64,000 nucleotides of DNA, from NCBI RefSeq assembly GCF_000376825.1, contig NZ_AQXW01000004.1, forward strand, positions 2,418,001 to 2,482,000, given 5' to 3'. Position numbers and translations under genes: made by a program. Below the pieces are notes generated by a model. It saw only the letters and a program-made list of their open reading frames with translations. It was not told the origin of the DNA and made no database searches. This document shows positions 1 to 7,703 of this stretch, one piece after another. Position 1 is the stretch's first letter, and each line of letters opens with the position of its first letter. Source of the DNA: Demetria terragena DSM 11295 (GTDB taxonomy: Bacteria > Actinomycetota > Actinomycetes > Actinomycetales > Dermatophilaceae).

Positions 1-1
1 A

Positions 2-274
2 TCGGGTCCCAGTGCGCGCCTGGCGCGCGCCGTCGCGGTGGGGGAGGCGTTCGGCCCTCCTGCCGGGCTGGACGCCCTCGCTGGTCTGGACGCCGACCTG
101 CCGCACAGTCATCGGGTGCCGACGGTGCGTGCGGTGCTGCTCACCCAGGCAGGCGAGTATGAGGCGGCGCGGATCGCGTACGACCTCGCGATCGAGCGCT
201 GCGACAACGACGCCGAGCGTCATACGCTGCTGCAGCGCCGTGCGGCCCTCGACTCGGCACGCTTGCGATTCTGA
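2..274 (+). CDS. ECF-type RNA polymerase sigma factor, C-terminal part (cut by window edge)
   Basis: Only the last 90 codons are present; the reading frame is open to the left edge. The visible part has the pattern of the TPR-like C-terminal extension (DUF6596) of ECF42-type sigma factors: an ARLARAVAVGEA helix followed by a GLDALAGLD turn, then a VRAVLLTQAGEYEAA helix and AYDLAIERC. In that family the N-terminal part holds sigma-2 and sigma-4 regions, and the gene usually follows a DGPF/YCII-domain protein; neither is visible here. Family assignment rests on pattern recognition of a tail only. Confidence 0.6.
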   Translation, partial: SGPSARLARAVAVGEAFGPPAGLDALAGLDADLPHSHRVPTVRAVLLTQAGEYEAARIAYDLAIERCDNDAERHTLLQRRAALDSARLRF

Positions 275-579
275 CGTCGCGTAGGGCAAGGCCGTCGACC
301 GGTTCCAGCAGCGACCAGCCAAGGCGGCAAAGTCGATCGAGCACGGTCGCGATCAGAACGTCCCGCTGCGGCACTCGTGAGCGCCAGCGCGCGGCCGTGC
401 GGTATCTCGGTTTCGGTGCTGACCCGGGCTTATCCGGAGGAGTCGTATGTACCAGGGTGCTCAATCGGGGTTCGTCACCGCAATACGGAGGGTTCCCGTC
501 GTGGGCGACCTCGGGGGCGCTGATGCTTCTCTCGGCTATGCAGAGTTGTCGGGTTTGGCCGTCCCCCTTTGGTGAGGGT
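275..579. other. Intergenic stretch without a recognised gene
   Basis: About 305 bases between the sigma-factor stop and the CGNR regulator stop. Open frames exist on both strands because of the GC content, but none resembles a protein I recognise and the longest ones run on as antisense of the CGNR gene. No strong hairpin with a T-run was seen, although both flanking genes end here and need termination. Confidence 0.5.
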
Positions 580-1161
580 CTATTGACGAAGGCGATCCGC
601 ACTTCGGGTTCGGCGGTGATGGGCGTTCTTGACACGGTTCTGACACGAGGCCCCACAGAATCGCCGGGTTCCGTTCTTGGAGCGGTCGACGTATACCCGG
701 TCGCACTTAGGGGCTTCGCAGACGCCAAGTCGCCCGGCGTCTGCGCTCCCAATGGCTATCGTCAACGCTGCGGCGCAGCCGGCGACCCAACCTTGCCCGA
801 GGCGGTCGGTCGGCCCGTGGAAGTGCATGTGCCAGGTTCCCTCAAACTGGTCGAGTTGCGGTTGGGGGCGAGTCCAACGCAGCACCTCGTTAGTGCTCGC
901 GGCAGCCAGGTCGAAGTTCTCGTCGGCTACTGCCTCGAATATCGCTCGGGCTGCGTGTGCGAACCGGCGCAGTAGCTCAGCGTCCTCGTCCGCAACGGTC
1001 GGCAACTGGCCGTCGCGCACCAGAATCCGACTCAGCGCCTTGCACAGGTCGTTTCCGGTTGGCGGGGTCGACGCACGACCTCCAGCCTCCTCACAGGTCA
1101 ACAGATTCACTACGTCCGTCGAGACGCGCAAGAGGTCAATGACATGACTGTCAAAACGCAT
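580..1161 (-). CDS. CGNR zinc-finger transcriptional regulator (ABATE domain)
   Basis: A 193-residue protein with the layout of the ABATE/CGNR family: a helical N-terminal domain beginning MRFDSHVIDLLRV, a middle region ending in the conserved HFH segment, and a C-terminal zinc finger CEAPKCDRVYVDRSKNG then RRFCGASCQNR, where the CGNR signature is varied to CQNR. The finger has four cysteines. I start at the ATG at 1161 because MRFDSH is the usual family start and a TACACT box lies exactly six bases upstream (leaderless arrangement); a longer frame begins at 1212 but would overlap the divergent gene. It is divergent from an MFS transporter, so it probably regulates that transporter and itself. 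Confidence 0.85.
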   Translation of the reverse strand: MRFDSHVIDLLRVSTDVVNLLTCEEAGGRASTPPTGNDLCKALSRILVRDGQLPTVADEDAELLRRFAHAARAIFEAVADENFDLAAASTNEVLRWTRPQPQLDQFEGTWHMHFHGPTDRLGQGWVAGCAAALTIAIGSADAGRLGVCEAPKCDRVYVDRSKNGTRRFCGASCQNRVKNAHHRRTRSADRLRQ

Positions 1162-1198
1162 TTGAACAGTGTATGCGCCCCGGCCTACGCTCGCCGCG
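1147..1198. promoter_or_regulatory. Divergent, overlapping promoters and candidate operator
   Basis: Plus strand: TTGAAC at 1162-1167, 18 bases, TACGCT at 1186-1191, six bases, GTG at 1198. Minus strand: TACACT (1173 down to 1168), six bases, ATG at 1161. Both genes therefore look leaderless and their promoters overlap. An imperfect inverted repeat, ACTGT at 1147-1151 and ACAGT at 1166-1170 (9 of 12 positions paired overall), covers the minus start codon and the plus -35 box; it is a natural binding site for the CGNR protein. Confidence 0.5.
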
Positions 1199-2397
1199 TG
1201 ACTATCAAACACAAGATAGACGGTGGAACTAGGCGAGGGTCTGAGGCGCGGTTGCCGCAGCCCGTGAAGGTCCTACTGTTGGCCCGATTCGTCAATCGCC
1301 TGGGGGCATTCTCGATGCCGTTCCTAGCCGCCCTGCTCGTGCACGAGCGGGGGGCCAGCGTCACCCTCGCGGGCGCTGTGATGGGGATATTCGGGATCGC
1401 AACCATCCCGTCTCGGCTGATCGGCGGTCGGCTCGCAACGCGGGTAGGCACTAAAAACGCAGTGATCCTGGGACTCGCGGGGACGGCTGGATCGCAACTG
1501 ATCATTGCGTGGGCGCCATCTCTCGCTGTAGCTGTGATTGGCGCGGCCCTGCTCGGTCTCTGTTTCGAGATCTACGAGCCTGCAAGCCAGGGTCTCGTAG
1601 CTGACGTGACTCCTGAGAACCTGCTTCCACGCGCCTACGGCCTGTTGGGGGCTGCTCTGTCCGCGGCAGGACTCGCGGCTGGACTGTTCGCGGCGACCAT
1701 CGGCCGACTTGGGCTGTCCTGGCTCTTCGTCTTCGATGCGGCCACTGCGATCGCCGGCATGGTCGTGGTCGCATTGTTGCTACATCCAGCCCGCCAGCGG
1801 GCCAACCTCGAAGAGAACCACGGGCCTGCCCCGTCACCGTGGCGAGACCACAAGCTCTGGTTGCTCATGGTCACTGGCACCGGTTTCGCAATGATCTACC
1901 TGGTCGTTCCGATGGTTATGCCACTTGCCCTGGGGCTAGCTGGTTGGCAAGCCTCTGACGCCGGGCTCCTCAACGCGCTGTCAGCCCTTGTTGTCATCGC
2001 TGCCCAACCCGTTCTACGCAAGACGGGCAACCTCAGGGTCCGGTCGAGCGCCGGATATGGACTCCTCGCCATCGGTCTCGCAATGGCCGGGTCGATGCCA
2101 AATCCGACCGGGTACGTCATCGCTGTAGTTGTCATGGCGCTAGGGGACGTACTACTCCTCGGCTACTCATACGCCCTGGTCGCACGCATCGCACCGACGG
2201 GCGCGAAAGCCCAGTACTTCGCGGTGTACGGCATTACCTGGGGAGTCGCACTCACACTTGGCCCGCCACTGATGGGCTTCCTACTCCACATGGGACCGAG
2301 CGCAATGTGGTTCACCTGCGCCGGCGCCATGACCGCTACCGGTCTGGCACAGTTACGGATCACCCGGCACATCGCACGCCCCATCGAGAACAACTAG
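1198..2397 (+). CDS. MFS transporter (drug-exporter-like)
   Basis: A 399-residue membrane protein with about twelve hydrophobic segments. The first segment (LLLARFVNRLGAFSMPFLAALL) and the loop after helix 2 (SRLIGGRLATRVGTKN, the MFS motif A region G-x-L-a-D/T-R-x-G-x-k) place it in the major facilitator superfamily, closest in feel to MdtH/YttB-type exporters. A hydrophilic stretch in the middle (PARQRANLEENHGPAPSPWRDHK) is the usual central loop. The GTG at 1198 is preferred over an ATG at 1144 because it sits six bases after a -10 box and avoids overlap with the divergent regulator. Substrate unknown; control by the neighbouring CGNR protein is inferred. Confidence 0.85.
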   Translation: MTIKHKIDGGTRRGSEARLPQPVKVLLLARFVNRLGAFSMPFLAALLVHERGASVTLAGAVMGIFGIATIPSRLIGGRLATRVGTKNAVILGLAGTAGSQLIIAWAPSLAVAVIGAALLGLCFEIYEPASQGLVADVTPENLLPRAYGLLGAALSAAGLAAGLFAATIGRLGLSWLFVFDAATAIAGMVVVALLLHPARQRANLEENHGPAPSPWRDHKLWLLMVTGTGFAMIYLVVPMVMPLALGLAGWQASDAGLLNALSALVVIAAQPVLRKTGNLRVRSSAGYGLLAIGLAMAGSMPNPTGYVIAVVVMALGDVLLLGYSYALVARIAPTGAKAQYFAVYGITWGVALTLGPPLMGFLLHMGPSAMWFTCAGAMTATGLAQLRITRHIARPIENN

Positions 2398-2428
2398 ATC
2401 GGATGGTTCGCGAGCAGGTCGTCGCCCG

Positions 2429-2516
2429 ATCGGGTGGCAGTTGGCTGATTGCCGGGTGCACGAGGTGCGGAATTGCGGATACTTGCATCGTGTCGAACGG
2501 CGAACTGCCACCCGAT
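2429..2516. repeat. 88-bp element bounded by 14-bp perfect inverted repeats
   Basis: ATCGGGTGGCAGTT at 2429-2442 is repeated exactly inverted as AACTGCCACCCGAT at 2503-2516, with 60 bases between. It lies in the 220-base gap between the MFS gene and the aldolase gene. It could be a long-looped RNA hairpin, a pair of operator half sites, or the ends of a very small non-autonomous element. No clear target duplication was found apart from an ambiguous AT on each side. Confidence 0.5.
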
Positions 2517-2617
2517 ATGTCCTGACAGCCGTCCGACGTGCGGACCTCGCCCGGTGGCTGCGCGCGTCATGGAAGACTTGACCCGACGTCGCACCCGAGC
2601 CATGAGGAAGTCTGACC

Positions 2618-3646
2618 ATGCCGATCGCCACACCCGATGCCTACGCCGAGATGCTCGACCGCGCCAAGAAGGACGGATTCGCCTACCCGGCCATCAACGT
2701 CACGAGCAGCCAGACGCTGAATGCAGCCATCCGCGGGTTCGCCGAGGCGCAGAGCGACGGCATCATCCAGGTGTCGACAGGTGGCGCGGAATATTGGTCA
2801 GGCCCGACGGTCAAAAACATGGTGACCGGCTCGCTCGCGATGGCGGCTTTCGCCGAGCAGGTGGCCAAGTCCTACGACGTCAATATCGCGCTGCACACCG
2901 ATCACTGCCCCAAGGACAAGTTGGACGGATTCGTCCGTCCGCTGTTGGACGCCTCGGCCGAGCGGGTCAAAAACGGTGGCTTGCCGTATTTCCAGTCGCA
3001 CATGTGGGACGGGTCGGCCGTGCCGCTGGACGAGAACCTGCAGATCGCTGAGGAACTGCTTGCCAAGGCGGCTGCCGCAAAGATCATTCTTGAGATCGAA
3101 GTGGGTGTCGTGGGCGGCGAAGAAGACGGTGTCGCCAACGAGATCAACGACCAGCTCTACACCACTCCTGAAGACGCCATCGCGACCGTGAAGGCCCTCG
3201 GCGCGGGCGAGAACGGGCGTTATTTGACGGCCCTCACCTTCGGCAACGTGCACGGTGTCTACAAGCCGGGCAACGTCAAGCTCCGCCCAGAGATCCTCAA
3301 GGCCGCACAGGACGCCGCGGCCAGTGAATTGGGCGGGGAAGCCAGCGCGCGTCCCTTCGACCTGGTCTTCCACGGTGGCTCAGGCTCGACCGCAGAAGAG
3401 ATCGCCGAAGCCGTGTCCTACGGCGTGATCAAGATGAACGTCGACACCGACACGCAGTATGCCTACACCCGGCCGGTCGCCGACTGGATGCTGGCCAACT
3501 ACGCCGGGGTCCTCAAGGTCGACGGTGAGGTCGGCAATAAGAAGCAGTACGACCCCCGAGCCTGGGGTAAGGCCGCCGAGGCCGGCCTGACAGCTCGCGT
3601 GGTCGAGGCGTGTCAGCACCTAGGCTCCACGGGAACCAAGATCTGA
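2618..3646 (+). CDS. fbaA: Class II fructose-bisphosphate aldolase
   Basis: Cleaves fructose 1,6-bisphosphate to dihydroxyacetone phosphate and glyceraldehyde 3-phosphate in glycolysis, and runs in reverse in gluconeogenesis. 342 residues, normal for class II (zinc-dependent) enzymes. Visible hallmarks: AYPAINVTS near the N-terminus, the zinc/catalytic HTDHC motif at about residue 91-95, ALTFGNVHG with the zinc histidine near residue 212, FHGGSGS near 252 and NVDTDTQYA near 275. Start is the ATG at 2618 behind a GAGGAAG ribosome-binding site. Two bases after its stop begins a LacI regulator, so the two may share a transcript. In many actinobacteria fba lies close to DUF3151 and purA; here both occur further along the same window. 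Confidence 0.97.
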   Translation: MPIATPDAYAEMLDRAKKDGFAYPAINVTSSQTLNAAIRGFAEAQSDGIIQVSTGGAEYWSGPTVKNMVTGSLAMAAFAEQVAKSYDVNIALHTDHCPKDKLDGFVRPLLDASAERVKNGGLPYFQSHMWDGSAVPLDENLQIAEELLAKAAAAKIILEIEVGVVGGEEDGVANEINDQLYTTPEDAIATVKALGAGENGRYLTALTFGNVHGVYKPGNVKLRPEILKAAQDAAASELGGEASARPFDLVFHGGSGSTAEEIAEAVSYGVIKMNVDTDTQYAYTRPVADWMLANYAGVLKVDGEVGNKKQYDPRAWGKAAEAGLTARVVEACQHLGSTGTKI

Positions 3647-3648
3647 CG

Positions 3649-4671
3649 ATGGCGCGGGCGGAGGCCACAGCAGCGGACGTCGCTGCCCGCGCGGGGGTCT
3701 CGCGTACCGCCGTGTCCTTTGTGCTCAACGGCAAGGCGTCGGGCAACATCGCTCCTGCGACCCGCGACCGAATCCTCGCCGTGGCAACAGAATTGGGCTA
3801 CACGCCGCACCCAGTGGCGCGGAGCCTACGGACCCGACGCACTCAGGTGCTCGGGGTGGTCACCAATGCCGTTGCCTCCAGCCCGTTCGCGGGCCGCATC
3901 CTCAGCGGCGCAACTGACCGGGCGCACGCGCGGGGTTATCTCCTGACAGTTTTCGATTCTCAGAATCGCCCGGAGTTGGAGCAGCAGGGTGCCGAAGAAC
4001 TCCACCGGCGGCGAGTTGATGGTCTGCTCTACGCCTCCATGGGCTTGGAGGAAGTCGAGTCGGTGCCGGACGTCGGCCTCCCGATTGCCCTTGCCAATTG
4101 CTATCGACCCGACGACCGGTCGCCGGCTGCAATCCCAGACGAGGTTCGTGCCGGACGGGCGGCAGCCGAACACTTGGTCTCCCTCGGCCACCGGGACATC
4201 GCGATGATCGTAGGTTCGGCCAATCTGGCAGGTCCGTTGCGGCTCAAGGGTTTTCGTGCGGCGTTAGCGAAGGCCGGAGTGAAGCCCGTGGTCCAAAGAG
4301 TCAAGGCCGACTGGACTATTGACGTGGGCTACGCCGCGACCCGTCGAATCATTGACCAGCACCCTCAGATCACCGCGATCTTCTGCGTGACCGACCGCAT
4401 CGCAACCGGATCCCTGCTCGCCGCCGCGCATCAGGGGCTGTCGGTTCCGGAGGACCTGTCCATCATGGGTTTTGACGACCAGGAGCAACTTGCGGCCAAC
4501 CTGGTCCCGGCGCTGACAACGATGGCCTTGCCGCATCAGGAGATGGGCCAGACGGCAGTCGACCTCCTGCTCGACGAGATCGAGGGCGTGGAGTTCAGTG
4601 GCCCCCGACGGCGACTGCTCGAGGTGCCCCTGGTCGTACGTGACTCGGTGGCTCCACCGCAACGACGGTGA
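3649..4671 (+). CDS. LacI-family transcriptional regulator
   Basis: 340 residues: an N-terminal helix-turn-helix (TAADVAARAGVSRTAVSFVLNG) with the hinge (RILAVATELGYTPHPVARSLR) and a periplasmic-binding-protein-like effector domain ending in the typical MGFDDQEQLAANLVPALTTMALP and RRLLEVPLVVRDSVAPP. The start at 3649, two bases after the aldolase stop, fits the family N-terminus. The gene runs convergently into a GH32 gene and their coding regions overlap by 77 bases. Its likely target is the GH32/ABC sugar operon, whose promoter carries a CG-centred palindrome at 9180-9193. The sugar effector is not readable from sequence. Confidence 0.93.
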   Translation: MARAEATAADVAARAGVSRTAVSFVLNGKASGNIAPATRDRILAVATELGYTPHPVARSLRTRRTQVLGVVTNAVASSPFAGRILSGATDRAHARGYLLTVFDSQNRPELEQQGAEELHRRRVDGLLYASMGLEEVESVPDVGLPIALANCYRPDDRSPAAIPDEVRAGRAAAEHLVSLGHRDIAMIVGSANLAGPLRLKGFRAALAKAGVKPVVQRVKADWTIDVGYAATRRIIDQHPQITAIFCVTDRIATGSLLAAAHQGLSVPEDLSIMGFDDQEQLAANLVPALTTMALPHQEMGQTAVDLLLDEIEGVEFSGPRRRLLEVPLVVRDSVAPPQRR

Positions 4672-5905
4672 CCTCGGCGGACGCGGTCAGGGTCCACAGT
4701 TCGGTGCCCGGTTGCCGGAGGGTGTATGGCGAGTCGTCGCGACGATAGACCTCGACCACTTCACCATCGCTCCAAACCTCGAATTCTCCTGTGGGGCACG
4801 GAATTTCATGGATGACACCCTGGCCGGTGAGAGTGATTGAAGTGGCTTGGCCGCTGGTTCGGCCGCAGTTTGGCAGAGGCAGTCCGCCCGTGGCCGAACG
4901 GCGTACTGCGGGGAAGGTGTCCGCATAGTCGGCAATCCTCGGGTCGGTGACGCTCACCAGGCGATCACCGACCAGGGCAAGCCGGCGCGGAAGGGTCATG
5001 CATCCGCTGACCGAGGTGACGGGTGCGTTGGGCTGACTGTCCTGAAGGATCCACCCGAGCAGCCAGGGACCGTCATCGTCGAGCGCGAGTTGCGGTGCGT
5101 AGCAGTCCGGTCCGGCGTCCACAGGGCCGTGAGCTGTGGGCGCCAACTGGGGTAGACCATCACGGTCGAGGATGGTGCCGATCAGATACTCCACCGATGA
5201 CAATCGACCATCCTGCTGGAGCGAAAGCAGCAGCGTCCACTGGCCGTCAACCTCGACGAGTTGCGGGCACTCCCAGATGTCGGCAGGCGTGAGTTCCCTT
5301 GCAACCGGGGCATCCCCATTGAGCCACACGCCTTCGTACGTCCATCTGCGAGGGTCGTCACAGGAGTAGAGCAGCACGGCCGGTGTCGCCTCACCGATGC
5401 GGGCGCCAAGGAGCGCGAATTGACGCCCACGCCACTCGAAACAGAACGGGTCACGCATCTGGGTGACCTCGGGCGGTGTCTCGGCGGCGACGTACGGATC
5501 GGACCAGACATCGAGGGAGTCATCGAGGGCCTCTCGGATGCAGACCGTGCTGGTCAGAGTGTCGTCGACGACTCCGCTGTAGGCCATCGCTGGCCGGTCT
5601 AACCAGGGCAGATAGACCCCGCTCCAGCAGCCGGCGCGGTCGGGGCCCACCGGCGTGGGAAAGAAGGCCACTGGATGGTTGTCCCACCTGACCAGGTCGG
5701 GAGAACTGGTGTGGCCCCAGGCAATGTGTTCGTGCACCGGCCTCGCCGGGTTGTGCTGAAAGAACACGTGCCACCGGCCGCCATGGCGGACCATGCCGTT
5801 CGGGTCGTTCAGCCAGCCCTGCTCGGGGCGAATATGTATCTGCGGCAGGGCGTTTCGCGACACCGGTGGTTCTCCTAGCGTTGGGTATGAGTTGCTCTCG
5901 TTCAT
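4595..5905 (-). CDS. Glycoside hydrolase family 32 (beta-fructofuranosidase / sucrase type)
   Basis: 436 residues without a signal peptide, so an intracellular enzyme hydrolysing sucrose or short fructo-oligosaccharides. GH32 signatures: WLNDPNG at 31-37 (Asp34 is the nucleophile position), MRDPFCF near 150 (transition-state Asp) and WECPQL near 212 (acid/base Glu). A five-bladed propeller of about 330 residues is followed by a short beta-sandwich-like tail. It is the last gene of a minus-strand operon with two permeases and a solute-binding protein, and its ATG overlaps the permease stop by four bases. The coding region overlaps the convergent lacI gene by 77 bases, so no terminator separates them. 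Confidence 0.93.
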   Translation of the reverse strand: MNESNSYPTLGEPPVSRNALPQIHIRPEQGWLNDPNGMVRHGGRWHVFFQHNPARPVHEHIAWGHTSSPDLVRWDNHPVAFFPTPVGPDRAGCWSGVYLPWLDRPAMAYSGVVDDTLTSTVCIREALDDSLDVWSDPYVAAETPPEVTQMRDPFCFEWRGRQFALLGARIGEATPAVLLYSCDDPRRWTYEGVWLNGDAPVARELTPADIWECPQLVEVDGQWTLLLSLQQDGRLSSVEYLIGTILDRDGLPQLAPTAHGPVDAGPDCYAPQLALDDDGPWLLGWILQDSQPNAPVTSVSGCMTLPRRLALVGDRLVSVTDPRIADYADTFPAVRRSATGGLPLPNCGRTSGQATSITLTGQGVIHEIPCPTGEFEVWSDGEVVEVYRRDDSPYTLRQPGTELWTLTASAEVTVVAVEPPSHVRPGAPRAVAVGGH

Positions 5906-6744
5906 CGACTGCTGCCCGTCGTGAGGCCCTCGCGGAGCGTGCGTTGGCCGAAGGCGAACACCAGCAGGGCGGGGATCATCGAGAGCACGACTCCGGCAAG
6001 CACCGTCGCGACCGAACCGGTGCCCTTGTTTCCCTGCAACGAGACGAGCCCGAGCGGGAGGGTGAAGTTCTCCTCGCTGATCGTCATGATCAGCGGCCTG
6101 AAGAACTCGTTCCAGTGAAAGTTGAACGCGAGGATGCCGACGATTGCCAATCCTGGCGCGGCAAGCGGTGCGTAGATCGAGAAGAAGGTGCGAAGCGGCG
6201 AGGCGCCGTCGATCGACGCGGCCTCTCCCAGTTCATCCGGCAACGTCATGAAGTGCTGACGCATGAGGAAGGTTCCGAACGCAGTGGGCAATGCAGGAAG
6301 GATGAGTGCCAGGAGCGTATCTGACAGGTTCATCCCGCGGATCAGCATGAAGACGGGCACGATCGTCACCTGCATAGGGACCATCATCGTCGCAAGGAGC
6401 ACGCCGAAGAGGGCGTTGCTGCCACGGAAGGGCACGCGCGCGAAGACATAGCCAGCGAGCCCGGCTGAGATCATCTGCCCGACGGCGATGAGGCCGGTGA
6501 CCAGGGCGCTATTGATGATGAGCAGCCACATATCGACCTGCTCGAAGACCGCGCGATATGAGTCAAAGGACAGATTGCTGAGGCTGAAATCATTGCCGCT
6601 GAGCGCCTGGTCCGGTGGCCGCAGTGACGTCAGGACCGTCCAGAGTACGGGGCCGAGCGTGAGTCCAAGGGCGGCCAACAAGAAGGCGGCCTTGGGCACT
6701 GATCGCAGGCGGGGACGAAGAGTCGTCATGGTGACTGTGGTCAT
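5902..6744 (-). CDS. Carbohydrate ABC transporter permease (MalG/CUT1 type)
   Basis: 280 residues with six predicted membrane helices and the EAA loop that contacts the ATPase (GEAASIDGASPLRTFFSIYAPLAAPGL region, about residues 184-210). It is the second permease of a CUT1-type importer. It overlaps the GH32 start by four bases (ATGA) and follows the MalF-like permease by 11 bases, so translation is probably coupled. Start at 6744 is supported by a GCGGAAC stretch just upstream; an in-frame ATG at 6729 is a weaker alternative. No ATPase gene is present in the cluster. Confidence 0.93.
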   Translation of the reverse strand: MTTVTMTTLRPRLRSVPKAAFLLAALGLTLGPVLWTVLTSLRPPDQALSGNDFSLSNLSFDSYRAVFEQVDMWLLIINSALVTGLIAVGQMISAGLAGYVFARVPFRGSNALFGVLLATMMVPMQVTIVPVFMLIRGMNLSDTLLALILPALPTAFGTFLMRQHFMTLPDELGEAASIDGASPLRTFFSIYAPLAAPGLAIVGILAFNFHWNEFFRPLIMTISEENFTLPLGLVSLQGNKGTGSVATVLAGVVLSMIPALLVFAFGQRTLREGLTTGSSR

Positions 6745-6755
6745 GATGGTTCCGC

Positions 6756-7703
6756 TCAGGAGTAGAAGACGAAGCGACGGGAGAGTCGGAACTGCACTGC
6801 GGTCACCGCCATGATGACCAGGGTCAGGACGATTCCCAGCGCCGATGCGCGGCCGAAGTTCAGTTGTTGGAAGGCGTTTTCGTAGATGACCATGACCACC
6901 GTGCGCGTCGAGTCGCCGGGCCCACCGCGGGTCAGAACGTACGGCTGGTCAAAGATCTGCAGTGCCGCAATGATCGCCATGACAGAGGCCACCAGAGTGG
7001 TGGGTGACAGCAGCGGGAGCGTGATTTGCCGGAACCGACGCCAGCCCGTCGCACCGTCAATGGCTGCAGCCTCATAGACATCGCGGGGGATGGCCGCCAG
7101 TCCGCCGAGGAAGAGTAGAAACGAGAAGCCGAAGTTCTGCCAGACATAGACCAGGACGACGACAATCGGGGCAGCCCAGTCGGAGGTCAGCCACGGGACC
7201 GATTCAACGCCGATGCCGTTGAGCACCTTGTTGACCAGGCCGAAGTCCTGGTTGAACAGGTAGGCCATGACAATCGACACCGAGGACGCGGACAGCACGA
7301 GTGGGAAGAAGAGTGCCGACCGCAGGAACGACCGCAACCAGTTGGGCATCTTGCTCATCACCATGACTGCGAGGGCGAGAGCGACGGCGAGCTGGAGGAC
7401 GACGGCGATGACGACGAACAGCACCGTGTTGGTGAACGCCACGCGCAGGGTGGGGTCGGAGCCCAGTGAGGCGAAGTTGTCGAGGCCGACGAACTCGGGA
7501 TCACCGATGACGTCCCATCGGAAGAACGCGAGGAGCAGTGAAGCCACGATGGGTACGACGGTGAATAGGGCGAGACCGATAACGGTTGGAGCTAGAAAGA
7601 GTATTTGCAGCCAACGCTTCTGGCGGTGACTGCGGGAGTCTTCTGTCCCCTGGCGGACCGTGGGGAGCGAATCGTGTTGGGCCGGAGGAGTTGTCGTGGT
7701 CAC
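6756..7703 (-). CDS. Carbohydrate ABC transporter permease (MalF/CUT1 type)
   Basis: 315 residues, a hydrophilic N-terminus of about 30 residues then six membrane helices, with the EAA motif DVYEAAAIDGATGWRRFRQITLPLL near residue 205-230. Forms the membrane channel with the MalG-like partner encoded next. Its GTG start at 7703 overlaps the stop of the solute-binding-protein gene by four bases (GTGA), which fixes the start. Substrate specificity is inferred from the GH32 gene in the same operon. Confidence 0.93.
   Translation of the reverse strand: MTTTTPPAQHDSLPTVRQGTEDSRSHRQKRWLQILFLAPTVIGLALFTVVPIVASLLLAFFRWDVIGDPEFVGLDNFASLGSDPTLRVAFTNTVLFVVIAVVLQLAVALALAVMVMSKMPNWLRSFLRSALFFPLVLSASSVSIVMAYLFNQDFGLVNKVLNGIGVESVPWLTSDWAAPIVVVLVYVWQNFGFSFLLFLGGLAAIPRDVYEAAAIDGATGWRRFRQITLPLLSPTTLVASVMAIIAALQIFDQPYVLTRGGPGDSTRTVVMVIYENAFQQLNFGRASALGIVLTLVIMAVTAVQFRLSRRFVFYS

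Noticed and set aside
141-752. 203-codon minus-strand frame near the left end
   Set aside because: Its first half is a shifted frame of the CGNR gene and the rest resembles no family; no start signal.
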